From Occultella glacieicola (lineage in GTDB: Bacteria > Actinomycetota > Actinomycetes > Actinomycetales > Beutenbergiaceae), in NCBI RefSeq assembly GCF_004353825.1, contig NZ_SMNA01000002.1, positions 496,001-560,000 on the forward strand: DNA of 64,000 nt, read 5' to 3'. Of the stretch, positions 9,414 to 19,113 are shown piece by piece. A program made the position numbers and the translations under genes. The notes under the pieces are model-generated. The model was not told the origin of the DNA. It did not search any database and worked only from the letters and a program-made list of their open reading frames with translations. Each line of letters opens with the position of its first letter. Position 1 is the first letter of the stretch.

Positions 9414-9475
9414 CGGCGCGAACTCTGTTATAAATGAAAGGGCAGGGGAAATGGGACGGTCCGGGTGGATCCGGT

Positions 9476-9504
9476 GGGTGCGGGCCGTCGCCGACCCGGC
9501 ACCC
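9476..9504 (-). terminator. Probable sucCD terminator hairpin
   Basis: GGGTGCGGG ... CCCGGCACCC pairs over nine bases with one bulge around an 11-base loop, 26 bases past the sucD stop. GC-rich with no T-tract, as is common in this kind of genome. Confidence 0.4.
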
Positions 9505-9529
9505 ACGCGGACCCACCCAGACCGCAGGC

Positions 9530-10420
<891 letters not shown>

Positions 10421-10462
10421 GTTCTCAGTTGTCTCTTCTGCGTCTCGTAGGTTCTCGGGTGC

Positions 10463-11638
10463 TCAGCTGTTCGCCAGTTCGGCGGCCTTGTCGGCGGCGC
10501 CGTCCATGGTGTCCACGACGGTGACCAGCGGGTGGGCGGCCTCGGCGAGGATCGCTCGGCCCTCCTCGACCGCGTTGCCGTCGAGGCGGACCACGAGCGG
10601 CTTGTTCTCCTTGTCGCCGAGGATCTCCAGCGCCTGCACGATGCCCCGAGCGACCTCGTCACAGGCGGTGATGCCGCCGAAGACGTTCACGAACACGCTC
10701 TTGACCTGCGGGTCGTTCAGGATCACGTCGAGCCCGGCGGACATCACCGCCGCCGAGGCGCCGCCGCCGATGTCGAGGAAGTTGGCGGGCTTGACGCCAC
10801 CGTGCGCCTCGCCGGCGTAGGCGACCACGTCCAGGGTGCTCATCACCAGACCCGCACCGTTGCCGATGATGCCCACCTCGCCGTCGAGCTTGACGTAGTT
10901 GAGGCCCGCGGCCTTGGCCTTCGCCTCGAGCGGGTCCGCGGCGGCCTTGTCCTCGAGCTCGGCGTGGTCGGGGTGCCGGAAGTCGGCGTTCGCGTCCAGG
11001 GTGACCTTGCCGTCGAGGGCGACGACGTCGCCGGCGCCCGTCTTGACCAGCGGGTTCACCTCGACGAGCGTGGCGTCCTCCTCGCGGTAGACGGTCCAGA
11101 GCTTCTGGATGGCCGCGGCCACCTTCGGCGCGACGTCCGGTGCGAAGCCGGCGGCGGCGACGATCTCGTCGGCCTTGGCCTGGTCGATCCCGACCTGCGG
11201 GTCGACGGGCACCCGGGCCAGCGCCTCCGGACGCTCGACCGCGAGTTCCTCGATCTCCATGCCGCCCTCGACGCTGGCCATCGCCAGGTACCGGCGCTCG
11301 GAACGGTCCAGCAGCACGGAGAAGTAGTACTCCTCCGCGATGTCCGCGCCCGCGGCGATCATCACCCGGTGCACGGTGTGCCCCTTGATGTCCATCCCGA
11401 GGATCTCCGAGGCGCGGTCGGCCGCCTCCTGCGCGGACTTCGCCACCTTGACGCCGCCCGCCTTGCCGCGGCCGCCGATCTTCACCTGCGCCTTGACGAC
11501 CACGACGCCGCCGGAGTCGCCGAGCAACTGCTCCGCCGCGGCCCTGGCCTCCTCGGGGGTGGTGGCGACGATGCCGCCCAGCACGGGTACGCCGTGCTTC
11601 TCGAACAGATCTCGTGCCTGGTACTCGAACAGGTCCAC
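10463..11638 (-). CDS. sucC: Succinyl-CoA synthetase, beta subunit
   Basis: ATP-grasp subunit that binds nucleotide and succinate and pairs with SucD in the TCA cycle. The 391 residues begin [20 protein letters not shown]. They carry [17 protein letters not shown] (ATP-grasp), VEVNPLV (metal and nucleotide site), [12 protein letters not shown], and [17 protein letters not shown] near the C-terminus. AGGTGG precedes ATG 11638. A dyad, CTCGATGTCGAG, lies about 40-50 bases upstream in its leader, and a second copy sits at the methyltransferase gene near 32.1 kb. This makes a shared TCA-cycle regulator plausible. Confidence 0.98.
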   Translation of the reverse strand: MDLFEYQARDLFEKHGVPVLGGIVATTPEEARAAAEQLLGDSGGVVVVKAQVKIGGRGKAGGVKVAKSAQEAADRASEILGMDIKGHTVHRVMIAAGADIAEEYYFSVLLDRSERRYLAMASVEGGMEIEELAVERPEALARVPVDPQVGIDQAKADEIVAAAGFAPDVAPKVAAAIQKLWTVYREEDATLVEVNPLVKTGAGDVVALDGKVTLDANADFRHPDHAELEDKAAADPLEAKAKAAGLNYVKLDGEVGIIGNGAGLVMSTLDVVAYAGEAHGGVKPANFLDIGGGASAAVMSAGLDVILNDPQVKSVFVNVFGGITACDEVARGIVQALEILGDKENKPLVVRLDGNAVEEGRAILAEAAHPLVTVVDTMDGAADKAAELANS

Positions 11639-11677
11639 CTGCGTTGCGCCCTTCTATTGCCCGCTGTGATCGGATGC

Positions 11678-11689
11678 CTCGACATCGAG
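11678..11689. promoter_or_regulatory. CTCGATGTCGAG dyad upstream of sucC
   Basis: On the minus strand GTCTCGATGTCGAGGC: arms CTCGA/TCGAG around TG, 39-50 bases before the sucC ATG. TACAGT about 15 bases further upstream could be a -10 element. The 13-base string TCTCGATGTCGAG recurs exactly at 32110-32122. Confidence 0.5.
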
Positions 11690-11754
11690 ACTTTTCCCTT
11701 GAACTGTACCGTGCACCGCGTCGGGCGCCCGACGTGGGGCGGTCCCGTGCGGGG

Positions 11755-13782
11755 TCAGTCCGTCAGGGTCGCGAGGGCGGCCCGGACCACGTCGGAGAAG
11801 AGGTACATGCCGTCCATGTTCGGGTGGATCAGGTCCGGCTGGAGCTGTTCGGGGTGGGCGGTGGCCGCGGCGTTCCAGTCCGCGACGGCGACGTTCGGGT
11901 ACTCGGCGGCGAGGTCGGCGAGGTTCTGGTTGGACTCCGGCACCCAGGTGCTGGACCCGTAGATGTTGACCAGCACGACGGACCGGTCGGGCCCGAGCAG
12001 GTCGAGGGCCTGGCGGACGAGGTCCGGGTCCCGCACGCCGGCGTTCGTGCCGGCGGCGATGACGACGTACTCGCGGACCGTGCCGGCCTCGACGGCGGCC
12101 TGGATCGCGGCGAGGACGTCCGGCCACTGCCGGTTGGACTTCGCGTCGATGCCGATGCCGGGCAGGTCGGCCGTCAGCCCGGGTGCGGCCACGTACAGCA
12201 TCGAGTCGCCGAACGCCGTGATCTGTTCCCCGGTCACCCCGGCGGGCTGGGTCGGGTCCTCGGTCGGTGCGGTCTCGGTCGGTGCGGACTCGGTCGGTGC
12301 GGTCTCGGTCGGTGCGCCGCCCGACGGCGCGGGCTCGTCGGCCGGTGCCTCGGCGCCCCCGGTGTCGGTGCCGTCCGCGGCCGACCCGCCGGCCGCCGTC
12401 GGCCCCGCGTCGGCGGCCGGATCCACGACCGCGCCGTCGTCTGCGGCACCGGCGTCCTCGACGACCGTGGCCGCGTCGGCCATGGCGATCTCCACCTGGG
12501 AGCGGTCCGGTGCGGTCGCGAGCGCCGCGGTGAACATCGAGACGCAGGCCAGGCTCGCGACCACGCCGACGCGCGGGAGGGTGAGCCGGCCCGGGGCCCC
12601 GATCGCGTCGAGAGCCCGGCGGGTGGCCTCGGCGAACCCCAGTTCGCGGATCGGGTTCTCGATCCACCGGTAGCAGGCGCCGGCGATCAGGAGGGTCACC
12701 AGCACGGCCAGTGCGCGCTGCACCCAGTGCCCGGCGGTGTCCACGCCGACCCGGGGCGTGATGGCGGCGATCAGCAGGATCACGGGCCAGTGCCACAGGT
12801 AGATGCCGTAGGAGCGTTCCCCGATCCAGGCGAGCGGACGCAGCGAGAACACCACGGTCAGGACGGTGCGGGGCCCGGGCAGCGCACCGACGATCGCGGC
12901 GGTCAGCAGGGCCGCCGCCACGATGCCGCCGCGGTAGGCGATCGGGTTGTCGGGGTCCAGCCAGAGCATCAGCGCGATCAGGCCGGCCAGCGCGGCCAGG
13001 GCGATGACCACCCGGCCCCGCCGCCAGAACCTGGTCGCGAGCAGGTTCGCCGACTCCCCGGCCGCGCTGACCGCGAGGGCGGCGCCGATCATCAGGCCGA
13101 ACGCGTGGGTGTCGGTGCCGTAGTACACGCGGGTAGCGTCCTGGCCCGGGGTGTACAGCACCGCCATCGCGACGGCGGAGGCGGTCGCGAGCGCGAGCAG
13201 GAGCCCCACGCGCTGGCGTCCGGTGCGGGTGATACCCATCATGACCAGGAACAGAAGCGGCCAGAACAGGTAGAACTGCTCCTCCACGGCCAGCGACCAG
13301 AAGTTCACGAACAACTGCGGTGCGGTGGCGTTGAAGTAACTGGAGCCGGCTCCGATCTCCAGCCAGTTGTTGGAGAACGTCAGGGCACCGAGCACCTGCC
13401 TGCCGATGTTGACGAGCAGGTCCTCGCCGGCGATCAGGGCCAGTGACACCGTGGCGAACACCACGACCACGAGGGCGGGTAGCAGCCGGCGCGCGCGCCG
13501 GGTCCAGAACCGCCGCAGGTCGACCCGCCGGTCGGCCCGCAGCTCCCGCACCAGCAGGGTGGTGATCAGGAATCCGGAGATCACGAAGAAGACGTCGACG
13601 CCGAGGTAGCCGCCGGGCAGGCTCAGCGGGCGCAGGTGGAAGATCAGGACGGCGATGATCGCCAGGGCCCGGACGCCGTCGAGGCCGTCGATCCGGCCGG
13701 TCCGCAGCGCCTGCGCGGGGTCGCCGGGGTCGGGCGAGTCGGCCTGTGCTCGGCCCTGCGCGCTGGGCGCGTCAACGCTCAC
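11755..13782 (-). CDS. Membrane acyltransferase (acyltransferase 3) with C-terminal SGNH domain
   Basis: OafA/YrhL-type protein expected to O-acylate a surface polysaccharide or other envelope glycan. Of 675 residues, about 35-410 form the multi-span acyltransferase-3 domain: GLDGVRALAIIAVLIFHL with the catalytic His, GVDVFFVISGFLIT, and FWSLAVEEQFYLFWPLL. A roughly 100-residue extracellular linker rich in Ala, Pro, Thr and Glu includes four 5-residue repeats. The rest is an SGNH hydrolase-like domain with AFGDSMLY, AAGTNAGV and DLIHPNMDG (Ser, Asn, Asp/His blocks). No polysaccharide genes adjoin it, so the acceptor is unknown. GTG-type upstream starts were not needed; MSVDAPSAQ at 13782 is used. 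Confidence 0.88.
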   Translation of the reverse strand: MSVDAPSAQGRAQADSPDPGDPAQALRTGRIDGLDGVRALAIIAVLIFHLRPLSLPGGYLGVDVFFVISGFLITTLLVRELRADRRVDLRRFWTRRARRLLPALVVVVFATVSLALIAGEDLLVNIGRQVLGALTFSNNWLEIGAGSSYFNATAPQLFVNFWSLAVEEQFYLFWPLLFLVMMGITRTGRQRVGLLLALATASAVAMAVLYTPGQDATRVYYGTDTHAFGLMIGAALAVSAAGESANLLATRFWRRGRVVIALAALAGLIALMLWLDPDNPIAYRGGIVAAALLTAAIVGALPGPRTVLTVVFSLRPLAWIGERSYGIYLWHWPVILLIAAITPRVGVDTAGHWVQRALAVLVTLLIAGACYRWIENPIRELGFAEATRRALDAIGAPGRLTLPRVGVVASLACVSMFTAALATAPDRSQVEIAMADAATVVEDAGAADDGAVVDPAADAGPTAAGGSAADGTDTGGAEAPADEPAPSGGAPTETAPTESAPTETAPTEDPTQPAGVTGEQITAFGDSMLYVAAPGLTADLPGIGIDAKSNRQWPDVLAAIQAAVEAGTVREYVVIAAGTNAGVRDPDLVRQALDLLGPDRSVVLVNIYGSSTWVPESNQNLADLAAEYPNVAVADWNAAATAHPEQLQPDLIHPNMDGMYLFSDVVRAALATLTD
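12261..12320. repeat. Four 15-bp tandem repeats in the acyltransferase linker
   Basis: Unit CGGTCGGTGCGGTCT, four near-identical copies (the last diverges after ten bases), encoding repeated Glu-Thr/Ser-Ala-Pro-Thr on the minus strand. The 15-base unit keeps frame, so copy-number change would only alter linker length between the membrane and SGNH domains. Confidence 0.8.
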
Positions 13783-13897
13783 GTTCCCCTCCGGTCCACC
13801 TCGGGCGTCCTACGGCCCGAGCCTAGGGCGAACGTCCGCGTTTCCACGGGAACGCACCCGGCGGTGCGCCGATCCGCCGAGTACGCGTTCGACAGGC

Positions 13898-15445
13898 TCA
13901 GCCCGCGGACCCGGTGACGATCGTCAGCAGCGCCCCGTCGGCTCCGGTCACGACGGCGGCCGTCGGGGTGCTGGAGACCCAGCCACCGGGGTACTCGCGC
14001 CGGTCGACCTCGGCGCCGGTGCCGACGTCGACGCGGACCACCTGACCGGTGCCGTCGGGCCCGGTGACGGCCGCGACGAGCACACCACCCTCGGCGAGAT
14101 AACCCTGACTGAGCTCCCCGGCCCCCTCGTCGGCACCGACCGTCCACAGCGGCTCACCGCTCTCCACCCCGACGGCGGTGAGCAGGTCCGACCCGGTGGA
14201 GATCACCCAGGCCTGCTCCTCGGCCTGTTCCTCGGCCTGTTCCTGGGTCGGCCCCGGGCCCACCGGCACCGGGGCCACCCGGGCCGGCACCTCCATCGAC
14301 AGGCCGGCGCTGCCGGGCAGTTCCCACCGGGTGGTGCCGTCGAACCCGAGCGAGGCCAGCGGCGGATCCGCCACGGTGAGGTCCTGGGCGAGACACCCGC
14401 CCACCGCCACATCGCGGGCGGCGAGCGAGTCCCCGAAGCACGGTCCGACCAGGTCGCCCGAGGTGAACTCCGGGATCTCCGCGGTCCAGTCCAGCACGTA
14501 GGAGGCGAGCAGGCCCTCCTCGCCCCAGCGCTGGACCACGGCGAGGTCGGGACCGACCTGCTCGACACGGCTGTGCTCGTAGGCGTTGACCGGGCGCAAC
14601 TCCTCCGCGTGCTCGGCGTCCCACCCGAACTCGCGGGCGTCCACGGCGCCGCCCGCGGGGTCGAAGCGTTGCACGGTCAGGTCGGAGTCGGTGATCTCGA
14701 CGCTCCAGACCTCGCCGGTCGCCGGGGCGAGCGCGGTGGTGACGGTCCCGGCGCTGGGAAGGTGCTCCTCGCGGGTCGCGCCGGTGGCGGCGTCGAGGGT
14801 GACCACCCCGGCCCGGTCGGGTTCGGTGCCTTCGCAGGGCGGACCGTCCGCGGTGAGCGCGATGGTCTCCGCGGAGGGCAGGTCGACGAACCGCCACGGC
14901 CGGCAACCGCCGAGTTCGTCCGGGCCCAGGCTCCAGCGCTCCTCGCCGCTGGCCCAGTCGAGCAGCGTCACCCGGGTACTCCCGGCCTCCGGGGAGAGGA
15001 GCGCGACGCCGGCGGTGGTGGCCAGCACGGTCGGGTCGTAGTAGTCCTCGATCACCCCGGGGAACTCCCAGAGCACGGCCCCGCTGGCGTCGTAGGCGGC
15101 GACGTCGCGGGTGGTGGTGACCTCACCGCCGATGTCCGGACCGTCGTCGACCGGCTGCGCCTCACCGACCGCGAGTACCGCGATGCCGACGGTGGAGGCG
15201 AGCACGACCGACCCGGACGGCACCTCGATCCAGTCGCCGATGGTCGGGGCCGTCGGATCCGCGCTCCCCGAGGTCTCCGTCTCCTCGCCCGGCGTGGTCG
15301 AGCCGACGTCGGTGACGGGATCCGGCTCCTGCGGGTCGGAGTCCGCGCAACCGGCCGCCAGGAGCACCAGGGCCGTCCCGACGGTCGCGAGCAGACGACC
15401 TCCGGCCCGGCCCGCGCCACGGGCGGCGGCGTGCGTGGTCGACAT
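13898..15445 (-). CDS. PQQ/WD-like beta-propeller lipoprotein, paralogue 1
   Basis: Predicted exported lipoprotein of unknown function. The lipobox LLAAGC places the modified Cys at residue 33. An acidic Thr/Ser/Pro spacer follows to about residue 75, then some 440 residues of repeated strands such as VAAYDASGAVLWEFPG, TLLDWASGEERWSLG and TLDAATGATREEH. That pattern suggests a PQQ-binding-like beta-propeller. It shares layout with the two lipoproteins at 17439-18968 and 19114-20583: GDWIEVPSGSVVLAS corresponds to their DWVELP...ASDDEG segments, but it is the most diverged. A short EQAEEQAEEQ tract lies near residue 409. It is divergent from the secreted peptidase gene. Confidence 0.8.
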   Translation of the reverse strand: MSTTHAAARGAGRAGGRLLATVGTALVLLAAGCADSDPQEPDPVTDVGSTTPGEETETSGSADPTAPTIGDWIEVPSGSVVLASTVGIAVLAVGEAQPVDDGPDIGGEVTTTRDVAAYDASGAVLWEFPGVIEDYYDPTVLATTAGVALLSPEAGSTRVTLLDWASGEERWSLGPDELGGCRPWRFVDLPSAETIALTADGPPCEGTEPDRAGVVTLDAATGATREEHLPSAGTVTTALAPATGEVWSVEITDSDLTVQRFDPAGGAVDAREFGWDAEHAEELRPVNAYEHSRVEQVGPDLAVVQRWGEEGLLASYVLDWTAEIPEFTSGDLVGPCFGDSLAARDVAVGGCLAQDLTVADPPLASLGFDGTTRWELPGSAGLSMEVPARVAPVPVGPGPTQEQAEEQAEEQAWVISTGSDLLTAVGVESGEPLWTVGADEGAGELSQGYLAEGGVLVAAVTGPDGTGQVVRVDVGTGAEVDRREYPGGWVSSTPTAAVVTGADGALLTIVTGSAG

Positions 15446-15661
15446 GGTCCTCCCCCGTCGTCAAGGTCTTCGTCGCCCCATCACCCTCGCAGACGCGGCA
15501 GGCCACCGCAGCAATGCCGACCACATCCGGTCCCTACGGACGAGCGCTCTCCCCCGCCCGGCGGAGGCCGGAACTCCCGCACGTCCTCCGCTCGGTGGAA
15601 CCTTGCCCCGAAGTGGCCGTCAGCCGTTGCCCCGCCCCGGTGGCCCTGTTAGCAAGGACGT

Positions 15662-17362
15662 ATGACTCAGATCACAAGGGATCTCAGACCACCACGACCA
15701 CGCGCCGCCGCGATCGCCGTCCTGGCCACCGCGGGGCTCCTGATCGGCAGCGCCACCGCCGCCGGAGCGGCACCGCCCATGGGCACGGCCGGTGCCACCG
15801 AGGCCGCGCCCCCGGTCGGCGCCGCACAGGTCGACGCCCCGGTCCCGGAACTCGACTGGGTCGGCTGCGGCGAAGGCCTCGAGGGCTTCGAGTGCGCCAG
15901 TGCCGAGGTGCCCAGCGACTACGACGACCCGCAGGGCGCGACCACCACGATCGCCCTGACCCGGCTCCCCGCCACCGACCCCGACGAGCGGATCGGGTCA
16001 CTGTTCCTGAACTTCGGCGGACCGGGCGGTTCCGGCGTCGCGAGCCTGCACGCCCTCGGGCCCGACGGCTACGGCCCCGACCTGCGGGCCCGGTTCGACA
16101 TCATCGGCTTCGACCCGCGTGGCGTCGGGCTGTCCGACCCGGTGACCTGCTTCCGCAACGCCGACGCGGAAGCGCGATGGGCCGCGAACGTGGAGTCGTT
16201 CCCGGTCGGTCCGCACGAGGAGGCCCGGTACATCGGTGCCTGGGCCGTGGCGGGGGCTTCGTGCACGGCGATCTCCGGGGACCGGATCGCCACGTCCTCC
16301 TCGGCCAACGTGGCCCGGGACATGGATCTGCTGCGCCAGGCGGTGGGCGATCAGGAACTGAACTACCTCGGCTACTCCTACGGCACCCACATCGGTGCCA
16401 CCTACGGCGCGCTGTTCCCGGACCGGATCCGGGCCATGGTGCTGGACGGCACCTGGGACCCCGAGGCCTACGTGGGTCTGGATGATGACCGGACCCTCGG
16501 GCGCCGGATCGGCCAGGCCCCCGCCGCGAGCGAGGCGTACGCCGAGTTCCTGAGGCTGTGCGCCGAGGCGGGCCAGCAGGGCTGCGCCCTGGCCGCCCTC
16601 GGCGACCCGGAGCAGGTGATGGAGGACCTGTTCGCGCAGTTGCGGGCCGAGCCGGCCGAGGTGCCACTGGAGGACGGAACCACGATCACCATCGGCTACG
16701 ACGACGCCGTCGCGACGATCTTCTCGTCGTTGTACGCCCCGGCCGGCTGGGCGGATCTCGCCGCCGCGATGGCCTCCCTCGTCCCGGTACCCGACCAGGC
16801 GGCCACCCTGTCAGCACCGCCGGACGCACTCGGGAACGACTCGATCCAGGACCTGCTCCGCCGGGTCGGGATCCTCGAGGACTACCCCTCCATGGGCGGC
16901 GCGCTCGCGAGCATGTGCGTCGACGCGGAGCACCCCGGCACCGCGGCCGACTACCCGGCGCAGGCGGCCGCGGAGGAGGCGCAGGCACCGCACTTCGGCA
17001 CCGCCCGGGCCTGGGCCGGCGTGCAGTGCGAGTCCATCCCGGTGGCCGACGAGGACCGGTACGCGGGCCCGTGGGAGCAGGACACCGACGCCCCGGTGCT
17101 GGTCATCGGCACCCGGTACGACCCGGCCACCCCGTACGCGTTCACGGAGCCGTACGCGGACCTGTGGAACGACGCCCGGATGCTCACCGTCGAGGGCTAC
17201 GGTCACACCACCCTGGCCACCCCGAGCGCCTGTGCGAACGCAGCGATCACCGACTATCTGATCGATCTCGAGGCCACCGACGGCGCGACCTGCACCCAGG
17301 ACGTCGCCCCGTTCACGGCCGCCGCGCAGGAGCAGGTGCCGGCGAGCATCCCGGTCGGCTGA
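15662..17362 (+). CDS. Secreted alpha/beta hydrolase, tripeptidyl-aminopeptidase (TAP-like) family
   Basis: Exported serine hydrolase resembling Streptomyces tripeptidyl aminopeptidases, which trim short peptides from protein N-termini. Of 566 residues, the first ~36 are a Sec signal peptide (Arg-rich start, hydrophobic AIAVLATAGLLIGSATAAG, then AxA). The catalytic Ser is Ser239 in GYSYGTH. The oxyanion region is LFLNFGGPGGSG and DPRGVGLSD. The C-terminal TAP-like domain holds VIGTRYDPATPY (Asp) and VEGYGHTTL (His). AAGGA before ATG 15662 supports the start. It sits between the first and second related lipoproteins on the opposite strand, so a common envelope role is possible but unproven. 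Confidence 0.88.
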   Translation: MTQITRDLRPPRPRAAAIAVLATAGLLIGSATAAGAAPPMGTAGATEAAPPVGAAQVDAPVPELDWVGCGEGLEGFECASAEVPSDYDDPQGATTTIALTRLPATDPDERIGSLFLNFGGPGGSGVASLHALGPDGYGPDLRARFDIIGFDPRGVGLSDPVTCFRNADAEARWAANVESFPVGPHEEARYIGAWAVAGASCTAISGDRIATSSSANVARDMDLLRQAVGDQELNYLGYSYGTHIGATYGALFPDRIRAMVLDGTWDPEAYVGLDDDRTLGRRIGQAPAASEAYAEFLRLCAEAGQQGCALAALGDPEQVMEDLFAQLRAEPAEVPLEDGTTITIGYDDAVATIFSSLYAPAGWADLAAAMASLVPVPDQAATLSAPPDALGNDSIQDLLRRVGILEDYPSMGGALASMCVDAEHPGTAADYPAQAAAEEAQAPHFGTARAWAGVQCESIPVADEDRYAGPWEQDTDAPVLVIGTRYDPATPYAFTEPYADLWNDARMLTVEGYGHTTLATPSACANAAITDYLIDLEATDGATCTQDVAPFTAAAQEQVPASIPVG

Positions 17363-17386
17363 CCGCCACGAGGAAGGCGAACCGGC

Positions 17387-17431
17387 CCGACGGCGCGGCG
17401 GTGCACCCAGGGTGCGCCGCCGCGCCGTCGG
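17387..17431. terminator. Bidirectional terminator hairpin
   Basis: CCGACGGCGCGGCGG... pairs with ...CCGCCGCGCCGTCGG over 22 bp with one mismatch and a single unpaired central base. It sits exactly between the convergent peptidase (stop 17362) and lipoprotein (stop 17439) genes. No T-tract. Confidence 0.65.
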
Positions 17432-17438
17432 CCGTGGT

Positions 17439-18968
17439 TCAGCCCGGCAGGACCATCCGCACCAGGGTCGCGTCCTCGCCGGACAGACCGACGGCCGTGT
17501 CGGTCGCGAGGAGCATCAACGGGCCGACGGTCAGCCGGTCGAGCTCCGCCCCGGTGGACGCATCGAGCGCGAGCACGAGGTTGTCGGCGGGACCCGGCCC
17601 CTGCTGGACTCTCGCCACCACGACGTCCACGGCGGCGAGATACCCGTATCCGATCGCTCCGGATCCCTCGCCCGCTCCGGCGACCCACAGTGGTTCGTCC
17701 GAGGTCCGGGCCATGAGGGTGAGCAGGTCGTCCCCGGCGGAGACGAGCCAGCCCGAGCTCTCCATGGGCCGGTCGAACACGTCCATCGCGGCGAAGCCGT
17801 CCACGACGAACCCGGCCTGCGCGTCCGGGATCTCCCAGTACCGCTCGCCGTCGTAGGACACCGAGGCGACGCCACCGTCGAGGCCGTCGTCGGCCACGAC
17901 GCCGGCCAGGCAGGTGCGGCCGGCCGGGTCGTTCAGCGCGACCCATTCGTGGAAGCAGTCCGGTGCACCGGTGAACTCGGACGCGACCCCGGTGTCCCAG
18001 TCCAGCAGGATCCGGCCATCGGGCACGGTCGAGCCACTCCAGACGCCGATGGCGGCCACGCCGTCATCGAACTTCTCGATCCAGTGCGTGGCGAGGGGGT
18101 CGTCGTTGCTGATGGCGGCGACGGAGGGGTCCGACCATGGGACCGAAACGGTCGCGGTGTCCCCGCTAACCGGGTCGAACCTGGCCGCGGTCAGGTCGGT
18201 GCCGTCGGTGGCCACGGCCCAGATCTCGTCCCCGACCACGACCGGCCAGACCGAGCCGGGCAGGTCGAGCGGGGCGAGCTGCGCCCCGGTCGCCGCATCC
18301 AGGGTCAGCACGGCCGCACCCGAGTCCGTCCCACACTGGGAGGCCGACGCGCTCAGCACCACGACGTCGGCGCCGGTGAGCGGTGAGATGTCGAACGACG
18401 GGCAGATGTCCAGGTCCGCGATCGGCACCTGCCAGCGCGGCTGCCCGGTGGCCCACTCCGTGGCGACAAGCAGGTCTCCGCCGTCGTCGGCCACGACCGA
18501 CACGACCGCCGTGCCCGTGCTCTCGACGCGGGCGAGCAGCGCGTACTGGCGCACGCCCTCCAGCGCCCAGATCTGCGCGCTCGTGGTCACGTCGTAGGCG
18601 GCCAGGTCGCCGTAGAGCGACTCGCCGGCGAACCAGGTCTCACCGACGCTGAAGGCGGCCCGGCCCTCGTCGTCGGAGGCGACCAGCCACATGTTCGGCG
18701 GCAGCTCGACCCAGTCCCCGAGCACGGCGTCGGGCTCCGGCGGCTCGGTCGGCTCCGTGCTCGGCTCGGACGGCTCCGAGCTCGGGTCGGACGGTGCCGG
18801 GCTCGGTTCGGTACTCGTCTGATCCGCGCTGCCCGGCGGCTCCTGTCCCTCGGCACCGGCACCGCAACCGGCCACGAGCAGTGCCGCTGCGGCGATACCG
18901 GTCACGGCCACTCCGAGACGTCCCCGAACGCCCCGTCGCCGCGTCGATCCCTTTCTCAATGCGCCCAC
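17439..18968 (-). CDS. PQQ/WD-like beta-propeller lipoprotein, paralogue 2
   Basis: Exported lipoprotein of 509 residues, function unknown. Arg-rich start; lipobox LLVAGC with Cys35; Pro/Ser/Glu/Thr spacer to about residue 80; then a repeat domain beginning GDWVELPPNMWLVASDDEGRA. It is clearly homologous to the next gene: both share ASDDEGRAAFS, GEPRWQVP-type strands, ISPLT.A.VV.L.AS, SEFTGAP.CF, DPAGRTCLA, SYDGERYWE and GAGEGSGA.GYGYLA. Conserved Cys positions suggest disulphides. The GTG at 18968 follows AGGGGG and a hairpin that is repeated upstream of the third paralogue. This looks like a local duplication. Confidence 0.82.
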   Translation of the reverse strand: MGALRKGSTRRRGVRGRLGVAVTGIAAAALLVAGCGAGAEGQEPPGSADQTSTEPSPAPSDPSSEPSEPSTEPTEPPEPDAVLGDWVELPPNMWLVASDDEGRAAFSVGETWFAGESLYGDLAAYDVTTSAQIWALEGVRQYALLARVESTGTAVVSVVADDGGDLLVATEWATGQPRWQVPIADLDICPSFDISPLTGADVVVLSASASQCGTDSGAAVLTLDAATGAQLAPLDLPGSVWPVVVGDEIWAVATDGTDLTAARFDPVSGDTATVSVPWSDPSVAAISNDDPLATHWIEKFDDGVAAIGVWSGSTVPDGRILLDWDTGVASEFTGAPDCFHEWVALNDPAGRTCLAGVVADDGLDGGVASVSYDGERYWEIPDAQAGFVVDGFAAMDVFDRPMESSGWLVSAGDDLLTLMARTSDEPLWVAGAGEGSGAIGYGYLAAVDVVVARVQQGPGPADNLVLALDASTGAELDRLTVGPLMLLATDTAVGLSGEDATLVRMVLPG

Positions 18969-18986
18969 GTCGGCGCCCCCTCATCT

Positions 18987-19002
18987 GGCGGTCCCCACCG
19001 CC
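18987..19002 (-). promoter_or_regulatory. Leader hairpin GGCGGT-GGGG-ACCGCC, copy 1
   Basis: Perfect 6-bp arms with a 4-base loop, 19-34 bases before the lipoprotein GTG at 18968 and just upstream of its Shine-Dalgarno. The identical 16 bases recur at 20600-20615, 17-32 bases before the next paralogue. Confidence 0.5.
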
Positions 19003-19113
19003 CTAGCCCCTGAAGCCGGCGCGACCGCGCCGTCTACGGTGAGAGTGTCAGGCCGCCCGCGGTTGCGCCGCCCTTCGACGCAACCGATACCCAATCGTGA
19101 CGACGGCGGCTCC

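Noticed and set aside
7619-9433. Long plus-strand open frame opposite helR
   Set aside because: Antisense shadow of a high-GC gene; the minus-strand product has full HelD motifs and the plus-strand frame has no recognisable domain.
9365-9470. Rifamycin-associated element upstream of helR
   Set aside because: The dyads seen do not resemble the GC-rich element as I remember it; kept only as generic dyads.
12261-12320. CRISPR or regulatory repeat
   Set aside because: Directly adjoining 15-bp coding repeats in a protein linker.
10532-13446. Long plus-strand open frames opposite sucC and the acyltransferase
   Set aside because: Shadow frames rich in Arg, Gly, His and Asp with no motif; the opposite strand carries clear families.
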